Shown here one piece after another: positions 48,931 to 60,519 of a stretch of DNA of 64,000 nt (position 1 is its first letter; each line of letters begins with the position of its first letter). The position numbers and the translations under genes were made by a program. The stretch is from NCBI GenBank assembly GCA_921293015.1, contig OV121092.1, positions 31,999,764-32,063,763 of the forward strand, in the 5' to 3' direction. The notes beneath the pieces were generated by a model. That model had not been told where the DNA came from. It did no database searches and worked only from the letters and a program-made list of their open reading frames with translations. This stretch comes from Phorcus lineatus. Its lineage: Eukaryota; Mollusca; Gastropoda; Trochida; Trochidae.

Positions 48931-51890
48931 AAAGCAGACGAACTCTTAAAATCTATTTATTTTCCAAAAAAATGTAAATTACTTTTAGCGTCTTCCAAAA
49001 ACGTATAATTATGGTTTGTGGTGTATTTATTTGTTCTTGTAATTAGTTTTAGTACTATCGTTCATGCGAGATGTAACAACCTGTGAAAATGACGTAGTAA
49101 ACGTTTTTAAAATGAATGAATTCACGTGATTGTTATGAATGAAAAAGTTGTTCCGTCAGAACATGACCTAAGTGAAAGGTCAACTGTTATCCAATCAAAT
49201 CGTTAGAATACGGGTCAAATGGTTACGACACAGGTCAATGCGATACGACACTCGTGTGACGTACAGTGTATTGTATCCAAAAAGCTCCTATGATATCCTG
49301 ATCCAATTATAACAATATAATCTTAACACCTTTGCAATTGCAATCATAGAAGAGAGAGTAAAGATCGGTTTCAAAGTGAATTTTCCGAATACAAGTGTTT
49401 TTAACATGTGGCTAATTCATGTTTACATTTCTATAGAAGGGATGCACAAACGGTCATAATATTTTTCAAAAATGGCAAGGTCATGTGACACAAAGTTACA
49501 ATAATTGATCATAGCTGATGATGGTCATTTCTAATATTCGAAAAAGGAAAATGAACTACTAAAACACACAAACATGAGTTATCTCGGAAATTTTAAAACT
49601 TGAACTGTACTTTATTGTTGTAGAATCTTCATAGATACAGAACGTTCATGCCGGATGAGGCATTGTATCCGTATCGTATATGTTTTAGTACTGAATGTAG
49701 CTATATACTGAGTTTGGACACCCTGGTGATTGAATACTGTACAGAAGCCTTTCATGTGACCTGTATGACCTGCATTTTAGTTCAGGAACAACGCGAATTG
49801 TGAATCCTCTCACTGGTTTTGTAGTTTCGTTTTTACATTTTTTGGGGTTGTGTGATTCTTGAGGTAAAAAAAATGTCATAATTAGACGGATAGCAGCCTT
49901 GTTTGATTAAAAAAAACCAAAAAACTAAGCCGTTTGAAAATACAAAATTATATATAAAAGTGAAGAGGAAAGGACGACGTCATCATCATATCATTTGTTT
50001 AAAACTTTAAAAGTTGTGTTAGAGTTGATGTAAATATATATATTTGCATTTCTTAATTAAGATATGAGAGTGGACATGGTCTCTTTGACAATAAACAAGG
50101 TGCCCGTTGTCCCGTCAACCAATATGTGTACTTGGTAAGCAACCAATCATTACAAAAGATCATGAAAAAGCACCTTCATGTACGAATATCCCAGTCACTT
50201 TTCCCATAACTTTCCTCAACAGGGCATAACTGGTAACATAACAATATCATTTATATTTGGATAATTATCACATATGATAATTGAATGATCTAACACCCTT
50301 AAACAGATTACGTCGAACAACTATCAATTTGATGGAAGCTTCTCCAGATTGAGCACCCTATAAACGTGTATCATATTCTTCTTATATCATATTTAGAAAT
50401 TAAACCTTTAATAGTTCTCTAAGGTATCATACCAGTGGGCCTGTAATTAGTCTCCACATAATTGTTATCTGTACATATTGCTTTTTGGTTATATTTTGTT
50501 AAGGTTCTGTAGAAATAGTTAATACTTCAGAATGGGTATTCTTACCCATAGAAAATGTTACAGAAGTCAAGGAAAGATAACACACGGCCATTGAACACCT
50601 ATTCTAGCTAGGGAATTGTGTCACGTAGCCTATACCAACTTTGTGAATTCATCTTAGACCATATTTTATTGATAATATGTATTGTGTTGCAAGTAGTTGT
50701 TTTTCTTTCCGTGAGATTACATTATTACATTGAGAAATCCTTCTCCACAAAAGCATCAAATGGTAATTATTCAAAAACAAAAATTCAAAGTGACATCATG
50801 TTTTAATTTATGTAATATATAAACAACATTTGTTCCTGTGCCGGGTATCAATGACAACATATTCAAAACATTGTAGCACGTTTTCTTGGGGAAATGAAGC
50901 ATTATATTTAAAAGAAGTTTGCATTTTACTTATTCAAGACAATCTTTTAAAAAAATGTTTGAAGTTTGTTTTGGCAACGCGATTCAATTTACCTTACTTG
51001 AATGATTAAAAAAGTTCTGCTAAACTGGTCGCCTACAGTTTACCTTGATACGTGGCATCTATACTACGTTGGTATCCTTCGTATGTACAAATATTTAATG
51101 GGAACATTTGAACAAAAAACTTTTTTCAAGAAACGTCCTACCTTGCCTTTAAGTTTTTGAAAAAACATATTACACATATGATGATGAAGTTCCGATTCTA
51201 TTAGGCAGTTATGTGAAACGCTTCTTTGACACTCGATGTGATACATGTTTAGTATATGTAAACATATAAATGTATGGACCAACAAGATTTTCAATATAAA
51301 GTTTTTGTTTGTTTGTTTTTTTCTTTTTTATTCCATTTCATATCATACAATTTACAGGAAAAGGCAATGTACATATCATTGAGCTTCCAATATAAAGTTA
51401 ATTTAAACTTTATAACCACGATTTCAATTTATCGGGGGGTTTTTGTTGATAAAAATCGTCAATAGTTTTGATAAGCATTTGATAAGTTTTAGGGAAGAAG
51501 AATGAAGACAATCATATCAGAATAATTAACATGTTATATTGTTATTATGATTTTTTGTATCGGTATGGGTGCTTACACAGAATAAATGAGTATATCCTTT
51601 GCAATTGTCGTAATGTTGACAGTTTGCATGTTACCCGAAGGGGTGTTTCAATAAACGCAGAACCTGTTCTTTGATGATTATGTTGTTCAGCTACCGTTGT
51701 ATTTGTATTTGACATGTTATATCTTCTCATCGATCCATGACAACTTACAAAACCATACACATATAAACTATAAATAGGGGTTAATTTTCAATTTTTTTAA
51801 TTGTCCTTGGTTAGCAGTGTTATTGCTGGTAACTGATGGCAAGAATTGAAAATCATTGAACCGTCAATCCGGAATACAATGACAAATAGT
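48931..51890. other. No supported gene
   Basis: About 3 kb of AT-rich sequence with no family exon, no clear repeat and no convincing coding frame. Confidence 0.5.
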
Positions 51891-51947
51891 TTTGAAATAT
51901 CATGATGACTTCACTGAAAGCTATTAGCTTTAGTAAAGACGTATCAA

Positions 51948-51953
51948 TTTATT
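51948..51953 (-). terminator. Poly(A) signal of gene I
   Basis: AATAAA on the minus strand, only 36 bases after the stop codon, much closer than in the other members. Confidence 0.45.
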
Positions 51954-51988
51954 GAAAATAAGATATTTACATAAAATGTTGTTAATGT

Positions 51989-53262
51989 TTAAAGTCCAAA
52001 ATCGAATCCATCCATGAGAAACATCCAGGGAGGAATGTTGAATGGGTTCTGCTGCACGCGTTGAGGACGGTTGTACACATTCTGCATCATGCGTCGCTGC
52101 ATCATCATGCCAAATGGGGATGAAGCATAGGCGTTCTTCGGAACAGTGTTGGCACCTTGACCTGTGAATCAATGAATCCATTTCTACATTAGTTATCTAA
52201 CTATCTACTATTATCTAAATATGTTGCAAAATATAAAACGAAAAGGGAGAGAATTTAGTCTAGAACCATGTTTGCGTAGATGACAAATGTCAGAAAAATA
52301 CTTATTCAGAATGATGGAAACTCAAAGTATTTTGTTACCAATGTCGGAATTGAAGTTCTAAATGAATAACCAGAACCAGAACAACACAAGGATAACTAAC
52401 ATCATCCGCTAAGGCTACAAGTTTGCTTTATTTAAGATTTTCGAATGTCAATTACGCTATGAATCATTATAAAATGAAATTCTTATCCAAGGCTTCTTAC
52501 AGTTGTCCTTGTGGAAGGATTGACGTTGCCATTATTGATACGACAAGTTATAAGTACAGGTTTGCAAAAGATGCCTTTGCTTTATTTTTGAAAGACAATA
52601 TAACGCTGTCTTGTCTCTATGTAGAATACATTTAGGTAACACGGTATACCAGTTTTATTTTGATATATAATTATTTAGTTTCCAATGTCCAGATGTAAAC
52701 ATCCAACTTTATTTCTTCGTAGCATCACCTCGTAAAGATTGTATGCATAAATAGCGAGCTATTCAGTGTACTTTGAACAGCTTAGCATAGTTTCTTTGTC
52801 TACCAAAATTATTAATAGTTTTACAATATTTGTCATTATATGTGGAAGTCTTGGTTTAGATATCTATCATTTCATCTAGTTATATGAAATAGGGGGAATT
52901 TATTGGTGAGGTTTCAAACTATAAGCATTTCACACTAGTTCATCGGCCTTCTCAAATATTCGACCTCTTTGGTCTTCCTTTTCCTTCTCCTTCCTAATCC
53001 ATTTCAATCCTTCTAATAAACTTTTTGTCATTCAAGCTTAAAGTATTAAAGATTTTATTTATTCAATGAGTTTTAAGGTTGCTTGTTTATCAGAATGAAG
53101 AATTATTGTGTATTGTTTCTGGTCGAATGACATTAAAAAAAGCATACTGAAAAAGTAAATAAGTTTATAAATCTTATTCTTACCTGTGTACATGGACTGT
53201 ACATTGACAATCAGGAAAGCAAATACCAAAGCAACCAGACAAGAAGATTTAAGGCCTGACAT
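51989..53262 (-). CDS. Secreted Met/Gln-rich peptide, family member I (two coding exons)
   Basis: Exons 53,262-53,184 and 52,161-51,989 encode 83 residues. The acceptor is TTTTTATAG (exon start 53,283), the donor GTAAGA and the last acceptor GATTCACAG. The signal peptide MSGLKSSCLVALVFAFLI ends VQSMYTG; a GTG two codons upstream is not the start. The mature peptide is QGANTVPKNAYASSPFGM, MMQRRMMQNVYNRPQRVQ, then IPPWMFLMDGFDFGL. It has the same tandem acceptor (GTCAAG) as D and D', so a form lacking Gln-Gly is possible. It combines features of both subtypes: a B-like signal start and D-like QGxNT. Only one copy is present. Confidence 0.82.
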
Positions 53263-53504
53263 CGTCACTGGGTTTTTTTGTTCCTATAAAAACAAATTTT
53301 AATTTAAGTGTTTAAATAATAAGGTCAAGAGTAAAGAGTTAAGGTCGAGAATAAGAAAAGGTAAGTCACTTTTTGTTTTTAATGTAATCCCCTAATGGTT
53401 GAGTATTGTCAATACAGGTAATTCATTTGAAAAATAATAAACATTACAAAGGATCATATAACATAAAAGTCAAGGTGTCGTTAATGTTACGTTTTATAGC
53501 TCGC

Positions 53505-53566
53505 ATTATACCTGAAACGGAATATGTTCAAATAGTTGCTTCTCCTTTACCTATTTATACTCGTTA
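53505..53566 (-). promoter_or_regulatory. Possible proximal alternative promoter of gene I
   Basis: GAGTATAAATAGG on the minus strand at about 53,564-53,552 is a strong TATA match about 280 bases upstream of exon 2, followed by TTTCAG|GTATAA, which could be a donor near 53,511. The distal promoter at 54.39 kb fits the family better. Confidence 0.3.
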
Positions 53567-54336
53567 GTTAATCTGGACTAAATAATAGTTCTTGCTAACA
53601 CTACCGTCGATATATGAAATTTTCTTAATCCAAATGATCCTATACTTCATATGATAACGATTCGTAACTTTCTATTAGAAACATAATTAGTAAAAGCTCT
53701 GATTAACCATAGGAATGGCCCTAATGGAATAAACGAGTACATTTTACTGATTATCTACTGTATTTACCCTTTACCTATTAAACAACTAATCTATACATGC
53801 AAGTATAAACTCAAATTCAAAGCTAATATTTATCAACTCTGTTTAGACGTAATGTCTAACTTAACTTGAAATATGGCACATATAAAATTGAACCTTAACT
53901 CAGTGACGGCAACATGTACGTGGTTAATATAGCAATACGGATGAAAATAATATGTTAAATGGAAAACTCAAATTCTGGAGTAAATATTGCTTTTTCGATT
54001 ATCATTTCAAGATCAATGTATCCTCTTTAAAGATTAAAATGGAATGGAGCTAACTTGGAGTGATGTACTCAAAGTTATGTGTATAAATCACATTTTGAAA
54101 TAATCAGTACAATTTGTAAAAAAAATATTTTTCCTGAAAAATAATAATGAATGTATTTATAGAAGGCAAAGAACACAATTAATATCTGTCTAGAATGTAT
54201 TTCTACTAAGTTTGTAACAATAACATCTGGTGTTGCCATGTTTTTGATAATGAATTCAAAATTTAGATCACTACCTTTTGAATTCATAATTTAAAGTTAC
54301 GACCCTAGTAGGTCAAAATAGAAAGGTTTTACTCAC

Positions 54337-54394
54337 TGTGTCTGCTATCCACACAAGTTAATGACGAAAGTTTTGCTTCTTCCCCTTATAAAGG
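54337..54394 (-). promoter_or_regulatory. Core promoter and non-coding exon 1 of gene I
   Basis: CTTTATAAGG at 54,394-54,385 on the minus strand, exon 1 ending at 54,337 before GTGAGT. Upstream, CTGATTGATATTGCATG matches the G and H promoters. Confidence 0.55.
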
Positions 54395-55152
54395 CAACAC
54401 GTCATGATAAGAACATGCAATATCAATCAGTCTGGATGTTAACTACTAGATTGAAGTGAGATGCTTTTAACTAGACCTGAGATGAAAGTAGTACACGGGA
54501 TATACAAGTTATTGGAATGTCACAGTAGAATGACCTTCTAATGCTCTGTGCTCAGAGAGAAATCCTTTTTTACTATGACTCAGTGTTGAGATCAAAAGAA
54601 AAAGTAACATCTTTTTATGTAATTAATTGTAAGTATTAACTGGTATTAAGTATTTCGTATCTCCAAGAAAAGAGTAAGTTTTATGGTTATAAATCAGAAA
54701 ATGAAGTCTTATATTTTAGAGTAATTGTAAGTATAAAAGAGACACTCGATGACTACTTTGAGTCAAAGATTAAATAAAGTTTAATAATCTTTTTTTTAAA
54801 TAAAACCAACAACTTTTTTTGTTTATTGCTTATTGGAGTGACACTATTAGTCTTATCAAAAACCGAAACAACGTTAAATGAACGAGTAATCAAGAAAATA
54901 CATATTTAGGAAGTAGTTGATAAATTTTGGGTTGTTAGTGGGAGAAAGGTTAAAGATACATCGACTTTTATGTACGAAAGATGTGAAAATCATCAAAAAT
55001 GTTGACATATTTTTTAGGAATGTCTTTATGTTACAGGCAATTGTGAATGTCACGTAACAAGACACCTTTTCAGTCTACTTTATTGTTCATAAGGCCTGTA
55101 TACAAATACAATTCTGTTTGGTTCTGAAAAATTGTGTCATGTAACAAGTGAA

Positions 55153-55343
55153 GAAGAACGAGTTCTTATGGATAGTTAACTTCTTTATTGTACGAATTGC
55201 GACGTTTCGGTGAAGATACTAACACCTTAAGACGTTTTGGTTTAGATACTAACACCATTATCAAGGTGTTAGTTTCTACAACGGAACGGGCGCAATTCGT
55301 GCAATAAAGAAGTTGACAATACATGAGAACCCGTTCGTCTTCA
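55153..55343. repeat. Foldback repeat with the Penelope-like core
   Basis: Inverted arms ACTTCTTTATTG(T/C)ACGAATTGCG flank two tandem minus-strand copies of GGTGTTAGTATCT, the outer one followed by CACCGAAACGTCG. The core and the AATAAAGAAGTT end match 12,155-12,212. Confidence 0.6.
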
Positions 55344-56395
55344 TCAATCCAGTTTCTAAAATACCCCTTAATGAATTTTAACAAGTGTTCATGTAGATGC
55401 TTCGTGTGATTATTACAAACACAAGTGATTCTTTTAGATATTTCATAAAACAAATAATTATTATAAATTTGCGAGTTGATATGAATGTATAAAATGATTT
55501 GAATGCATAATCTTTAATTGGTATTTGACCTATATCAAACCCAAATGAAATACCATGGAAATCACGTAGTGTCATTTAAACAAGTGTTTGATAAATATAT
55601 ATTAGTTCTTTATTTGCATATGTGTTTTTTTCACACTTCATTAAGTTTATTTTAATGACGGAGTTTACAGAACATACATGACTTGTCTTTTTCGGAAATG
55701 TTATATAAAACGCTTGGTATATTGTCAACACGAATATATTTGTTTAACCATTGCATAAATAACTGAATTCTGTGAAAAACTGAAAATGTATGTTTTAGAA
55801 TGAAATAAATCGACGATGCTTTTAACAGTTTATGAAACTGTGTGCACGTAATGGTTGTTCCATTATCCCTTTTACTGTCAGTTAATTAGGTTGATATAGT
55901 TATTAAGCAAACTCGATAATCGATTAAGCGGCATGCGCATCAATACTGAATGCTTAGCATTCACGAAATGCTAAGGTATAAACTTCTCCTAACCTTTTTG
56001 CTATTAACGGCTAAAAGCGCCAAGTGAAGCAATTTCCAACTTGATATATGTCAAAGATGCCTTTAAAGATTTTATGAAGGTAAGTTTGTAGTCGATGATT
56101 GCCGCTAGTTTAAGTAGCGTATCAATCATGCTTCGATATGATTTATGATATGATGAGATAAAAATCGCTAATCATAAGAATTTATTACATTATCTTCTAA
56201 TGAACACTGAATTTATCGAATAAAAAATAACTCATGAGAAATGGTATAACTTACACCTTGGTATGTTTAAAATGTACTTTGTTTTACATCGCAGTAAAGA
56301 CTTTTTTTTCTTGTACACTCCTCACGTTTCTTGATTTTTAAAGTCCCAGAATTGTCTTTTAGTTCCTTTTTAATGCGCTGTATATGTTAAAAGGT
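55344..56395. other. No supported gene
   Basis: AT-rich, no recognised feature. Confidence 0.45.
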
Positions 56396-56399
56396 TAAC

Positions 56400-56860
56400 G
56401 ATTTACACTTTAACATTTATTTTCACAATGCTTTTTTCAATCCTTAAATCTTGTACCTTTTCAACCATATGTGAAGTAGTTCACTTAGTAAAAGTTATTC
56501 CAGATTCTTAACAGTTTAATTGAAAAAAAAATACATATTCTAAAACTCCGAAGTAGCTTCAAAAACCGATTAGATTCATTTGACGAAGTGCCGAACTACT
56601 GTGTCATGGTAAAACATACTAGTTTCTCGATTTACAATTAAACATTTATTTTCACTAAGCTTTTTCAATCCTTAAATCTGTTACCTTTTCAACCATATGT
56701 GAAGTAGTTCACTTAGTTAAAGTAATTCCAGATTCTTAACCATTTTATTGAAATAAAAACAAAAAAATACATATTCTAAAACTCCGAAACAGCTTCATTA
56801 ACCGATTAGATTCATTTGACGAAGTGCCTAACTACTATGTCATGGTAATACATACTAGAT
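56400..56860. repeat. Tandem duplication, period about 229
   Basis: Two copies side by side (landmarks AACATTTATTTTCAC at 56,412 and 56,641, GTGAAGTAGTTCACTTAG in both), roughly 90% alike by eye. No coding content. Confidence 0.85.
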
Positions 56861-57395
56861 ACTCGAATATGCTAGTTATTATCAAATTGTATGGTTATTG
56901 TGCGTTATAATAATCATAAAGTTGTATAAGAGACATTCAGAACAATACCATGCAGGCAAATGCTTGTAAAGGATATAAAGAAGGTTATTTTTATTTCAGT
57001 TTCTATGATGAAGTAAGTTTATGACACGGGTGCCGTGTAATCTGGTACTTTCCGAGCGATAGCAAAAGATAAATGCAGCCACAAGTGTCTTAACATTGAA
57101 TGACATCGTCGAATGTAACATTCATCAACGTCTTAAAATTGAAAAAATAAAACCGTGTTATTTTTACCCTAGTTATGGTATGCCATTTGCATAAGAATGT
57201 ACTTTGCCAAGTTTTCCTGGACTTCATTTAAAACATATGTATCTAAATATGTGATAATTAGTTTATCGTGGCTTTGTATCATTATGGGGTAATAGGCAAC
57301 CTCGTTGTTAATTAAAAAGCAATGATGACAATCACAAACTCAATAAATGAAAAAACTCAGAAATATTGTTACATGTATATATAAACATGTAAACT

Positions 57396-57401
57396 TTTAT
57401 T
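57396..57401 (-). terminator. Possible poly(A) signal of gene J
   Basis: AATAAA on the minus strand, 460 bases after the stop. It is the first candidate seen, and is further away than in the other genes. Confidence 0.35.
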
Positions 57402-57479
57402 TAGAAATAAATAATTGTAATGGATTTTCAGAGAAAAAGATACATGAACATAGATTTAAGAGTTTTAACGAACACCTAC

Positions 57480-57845
57480 ATGTTTTTCCTTTGGTAAGAA
57501 ACGTCTTTGAAGGGACATAATTATGTGGTACCTTAAAGACAACACAAAAGCCTAACACAAAAATAGGAATTCTAGAGATGTGATTAATTCGAACATATTT
57601 TGCTTTGGTATGAAATGTCTTTGTAGGAATAACAGTCTGGTGATTTCCAGAAATTAACGACAAAACAAAAACCATCTAAGAATATGATTACAACAGATTA
57701 AACTGATTTGAAGAGGTTTTGTTTGGTACGAAATGTCTGGTGATTCTTAGAAGAAAATACCAAAATCAAAACCATCAAAGATAGACGAGGTTTGACTTAT
57801 TTGAAGAGGTTTTGCTTTGGTACGAATTGTCTTTGAAGGAACACA
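57480..57845 (-). repeat. Degenerate repeat in the 3' region of gene J
   Basis: Four versions of TTTGGTA(A/T/C)GAAATGTCTTTG(A/T)AGG at about 57,489, 57,602, 57,721 and 57,815, spaced about 90-120 bases. They look like old tandem duplications of 3' untranslated sequence. Confidence 0.55.
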
Positions 57846-57861
57846 TTCAGGCGAGGACAGC

Positions 57862-59875
57862 TCAGAAGCCAAAGTCAAAACCGTCCATCATGAAGGCCCA
57901 GGGAGGTATGTTAAACATGCCAGTGTTGTATTGCGGTCGTTGGGGTTGCTGATACATCCTTTGATATTGAAGTTGCTGCAAATACATGCTAAATGGGCTG
58001 CCACCATTCTGCGCTGGTACATTGTATCCTGAAAACAATCACGATATAAGCTAAATTAATATTTAAGAATCGACCTATTTTTTATTCTTCAAAAAAATAT
58101 GAACTCACATAGTGGAAATTGACATTTTATATTATGATATTTATATCTTTTATGCTGGCTGCATGGAACTCTGCGTCTAAGTTCTTGTTATATGCAAGTT
58201 ACCAATCAGAAGCCTTCTATAATCCATTGTGCATACCCCTTGTGGTCATTCATGTTTTTAAACCTAAATCTGGAGTCTGTAGACATGGGGGTCGTTGCAC
58301 AAAGCAAATTAACACTTAGATTAAACTTAGTGCCAATCAACATTACACTTAAGCTACTTAAGTATTTTGTGCAACGGAATAAGTGTATCATTGGAACGTT
58401 TGTCATCATAATAGAGGATACTAAACGACCTTCCATTTGATACGATGTTGAATTATTCAGTGAAACGAGCGAAAGCGAGTTTGAAACTAATTCATTAACG
58501 ACTTTAATTATTTGATTTAATTGTCGATATCATGATTTCCGGAGTGTACTGAACGAAACATTTCTGCGACATTGTGACGTCATAATCACACATTATTATG
58601 ACGTCATACGTGCAGCGTCATTACACTAGTTTGATATCGCCGTATTTGCAGTATTTTACACGGACAATTCCATTACATATTTAGCGTCAAAAATGCCTAA
58701 CAGAATTGTTGTTTTTAAAATGTCAAAATTTACACAACCAATGGATCAAATGGAAATGAATCAAGAACTATCGGGTTATCAAGGATTTCACTTGAAAATT
58801 AGTTTCAAGAGTTTATCTGCCTGGGACCAAATGTAATGCAGGGTTATTGAATCACGGAGAAGATAGGGTATGATAAGCATCCTTAACAACCACAATACCC
58901 TGTATTTTACTCTGTTATCCTTAACCCTAAAATACACTTCATTAATTCAAAATATTCCATCATTAGTAGCATGCCAAATTCACAAACACCAACTACCAAC
59001 TCACACAGAGGGGTATCGACATTTATCAAGAACTGTAAGCAACAAAAGTGAGTTACCCATCCGATCCCTAAACCATTACTATTCAATTCACTTTAACAGC
59101 GTTTTCTAAAGCTATGCGTACCTGAATATGCGTTACTTCTCAATTAAGTCTTTGGAATTTAGTAATCTTTATCTTCAATGTAATTGTTTAAAAAGTATAT
59201 GGGAAACGAAACATTTAAAGAATCAACTTTTGAGGATTCATAATATCCCTCTGGCATGTCCATGTGTTATTCCTGATCCTTTATTCAATTTTATGTCGCT
59301 TTTAGACAATTTATAACGGCACATATACCTATCTACAATTGGTAGTCAGAGAAATTAAATTCAATAGAAACAGTTGTACTATATATTGTTTAGTCTAAAT
59401 ATCATTTTGAATACATTGTTTAAAAGATGAAGCCTTAGTTCAGTTCCTTACGCGGAAACACAGTACATATGACTCATTCAATATCTGACTGGTTGCTACA
59501 CGTGAGTCTATAAACAAAAGGAATTGACCAGTTTCGTTGAAATATGTAATGCATGTCGTTGAAAGCTTTGACCAGATAAGTTATCTATTACAAGAGGCAT
59601 TCTAACATAGACACCATCTCCTAATATTTTTGTATATAAATAGACTGTGTACAAAACACACTAAAAAAGGAAATTTCATAACGTTTCCTTTGAATTCGAA
59701 GGTATTGTGATGGTATCAGATGGCCTACTTGCATATATCTAATTTGCATAATCATTTGTTGAATTGTTCATTAAGAAGGAGTAATTGGTATAAACAAACC
59801 TTGCATGTACATAGACTGGACAGACACGACCATTACTGCAAGTAGGACTGCTACTTGTACGCTTAGCGTTTTCAT
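57862..59875 (-). CDS. Secreted Gln/Tyr/Met-rich peptide, family member J (two coding exons)
   Basis: Exons 59,875-59,800 and 58,028-57,862 encode 80 residues, the most diverged member. The acceptor is TAATTGCAG (exon start 59,897), the donor GTTTGT and the last acceptor TTTTCAG. The signal peptide MKTLSVQVAVLLAVMVVS ends VQSMYMQG. The mature peptide is YNVPAQNGGSPFSMYLQQ, LQYQRMYQQPQRPQYNTG, then IPPWAFMMDGFDFGF. The phase-1 junction inside Gly and the PPWxFMMDGFDFG tail place it firmly in the family. The middle has become richer in Gln and Tyr with fewer Arg. Intron 2 is long (1.77 kb) and carries MITE-like insertions. It could be an older, separately retained member. Confidence 0.8.
58293..58376. 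mobile_element. Small MITE with CGTTGCACAAA ends
   Basis: CGTTGCACAAA at the left and TTTTGTGCAACG at the right enclose about 60 bases; lies in intron 2 of gene J. No coding capacity. Confidence 0.5.
58413..58665. mobile_element. MITE-like element with TACTAAACGAC end, third copy
   Basis: Starts GAGGATACTAAACGACCTTCC and shares GGAGTGTACTGAACG..AACAT and TGACGTCATACGTGCAGCG with the copies at 7.1 and 21.7 kb. It lies in intron 2 of gene J, next to the small MITE. Confidence 0.5.
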
Positions 59876-60443
59876 CGTTTGTAATAATCTTTTAATCCTG
59901 CAATTAGAAATGCATAAATATTCATTTATAGAAAGTTATATTATGATATATAAGGACATGCAAGTAAGAGGAAAAGTGTGTCAAACATTTAAGCAAAATT
60001 TGAGTTCCTAATTATTTAACATCTTATCATTTGATATGAAATGGTTGCAGTTTTAATAAAGTCGGAGTCTTTAAGGAGAAAATAATGATTGAGTCAAAGG
60101 GTATTAAAATCTCTTTCGTACTAAAACAAAATATAAAATCATACTTTTAGGAAAAGTTTCCCTAACGAAGACTTAAGTAAATAATTCGAGGGAAATAATT
60201 ATAATAACCCTTCAATGAACGTTGTGATAAACAAAACTGTTATCATATTATATGATGAAGTGAGTAACATTGATATTCAATTTGACATCTAGCTATCTCT
60301 AAATAATAAAACGATACAGAAGAAACTAAAATTCATTCCATTAAAACATAAACATATTCCAAAATATGCATATGATAGATGCCATCCTTAAAAACCTGTT
60401 AGATTTCAAAAGCCCATCCTCAGAAAAAAATATTTTCACTTAC

Positions 60444-60510
60444 CGCGATGTAATTTTAACAAGACAACGCCTGCTTATGTTTTCAAAATGCTATGAAGCA
60501 GTTTATATAG
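60444..60510 (-). promoter_or_regulatory. Core promoter and non-coding exon 1 of gene J
   Basis: CTATATAAA at 60,510-60,502 on the minus strand; exon 1 ends at 60,444 before GTAAGT. Confidence 0.6.
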
Positions 60511-60519
60511 GATTCGGTC

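Noticed and set aside
51930-52181. 83-residue minus frame over the last exon of gene I
   Set aside because: It is a different frame from the QGANT..MDGFDFGL peptide and crosses the splice acceptor.
53263-53268. Upstream GTG start giving MTMSGL for gene I
   Set aside because: The ATG at 53,262 aligns with the starts of the other members; GTG initiation is not expected here.
59128-59316. Possible LINE-like fragment (62-residue frame)
   Set aside because: It has a few Cys but lacks the CxC..H..C spacing seen at 41.1 kb; too weak to call.
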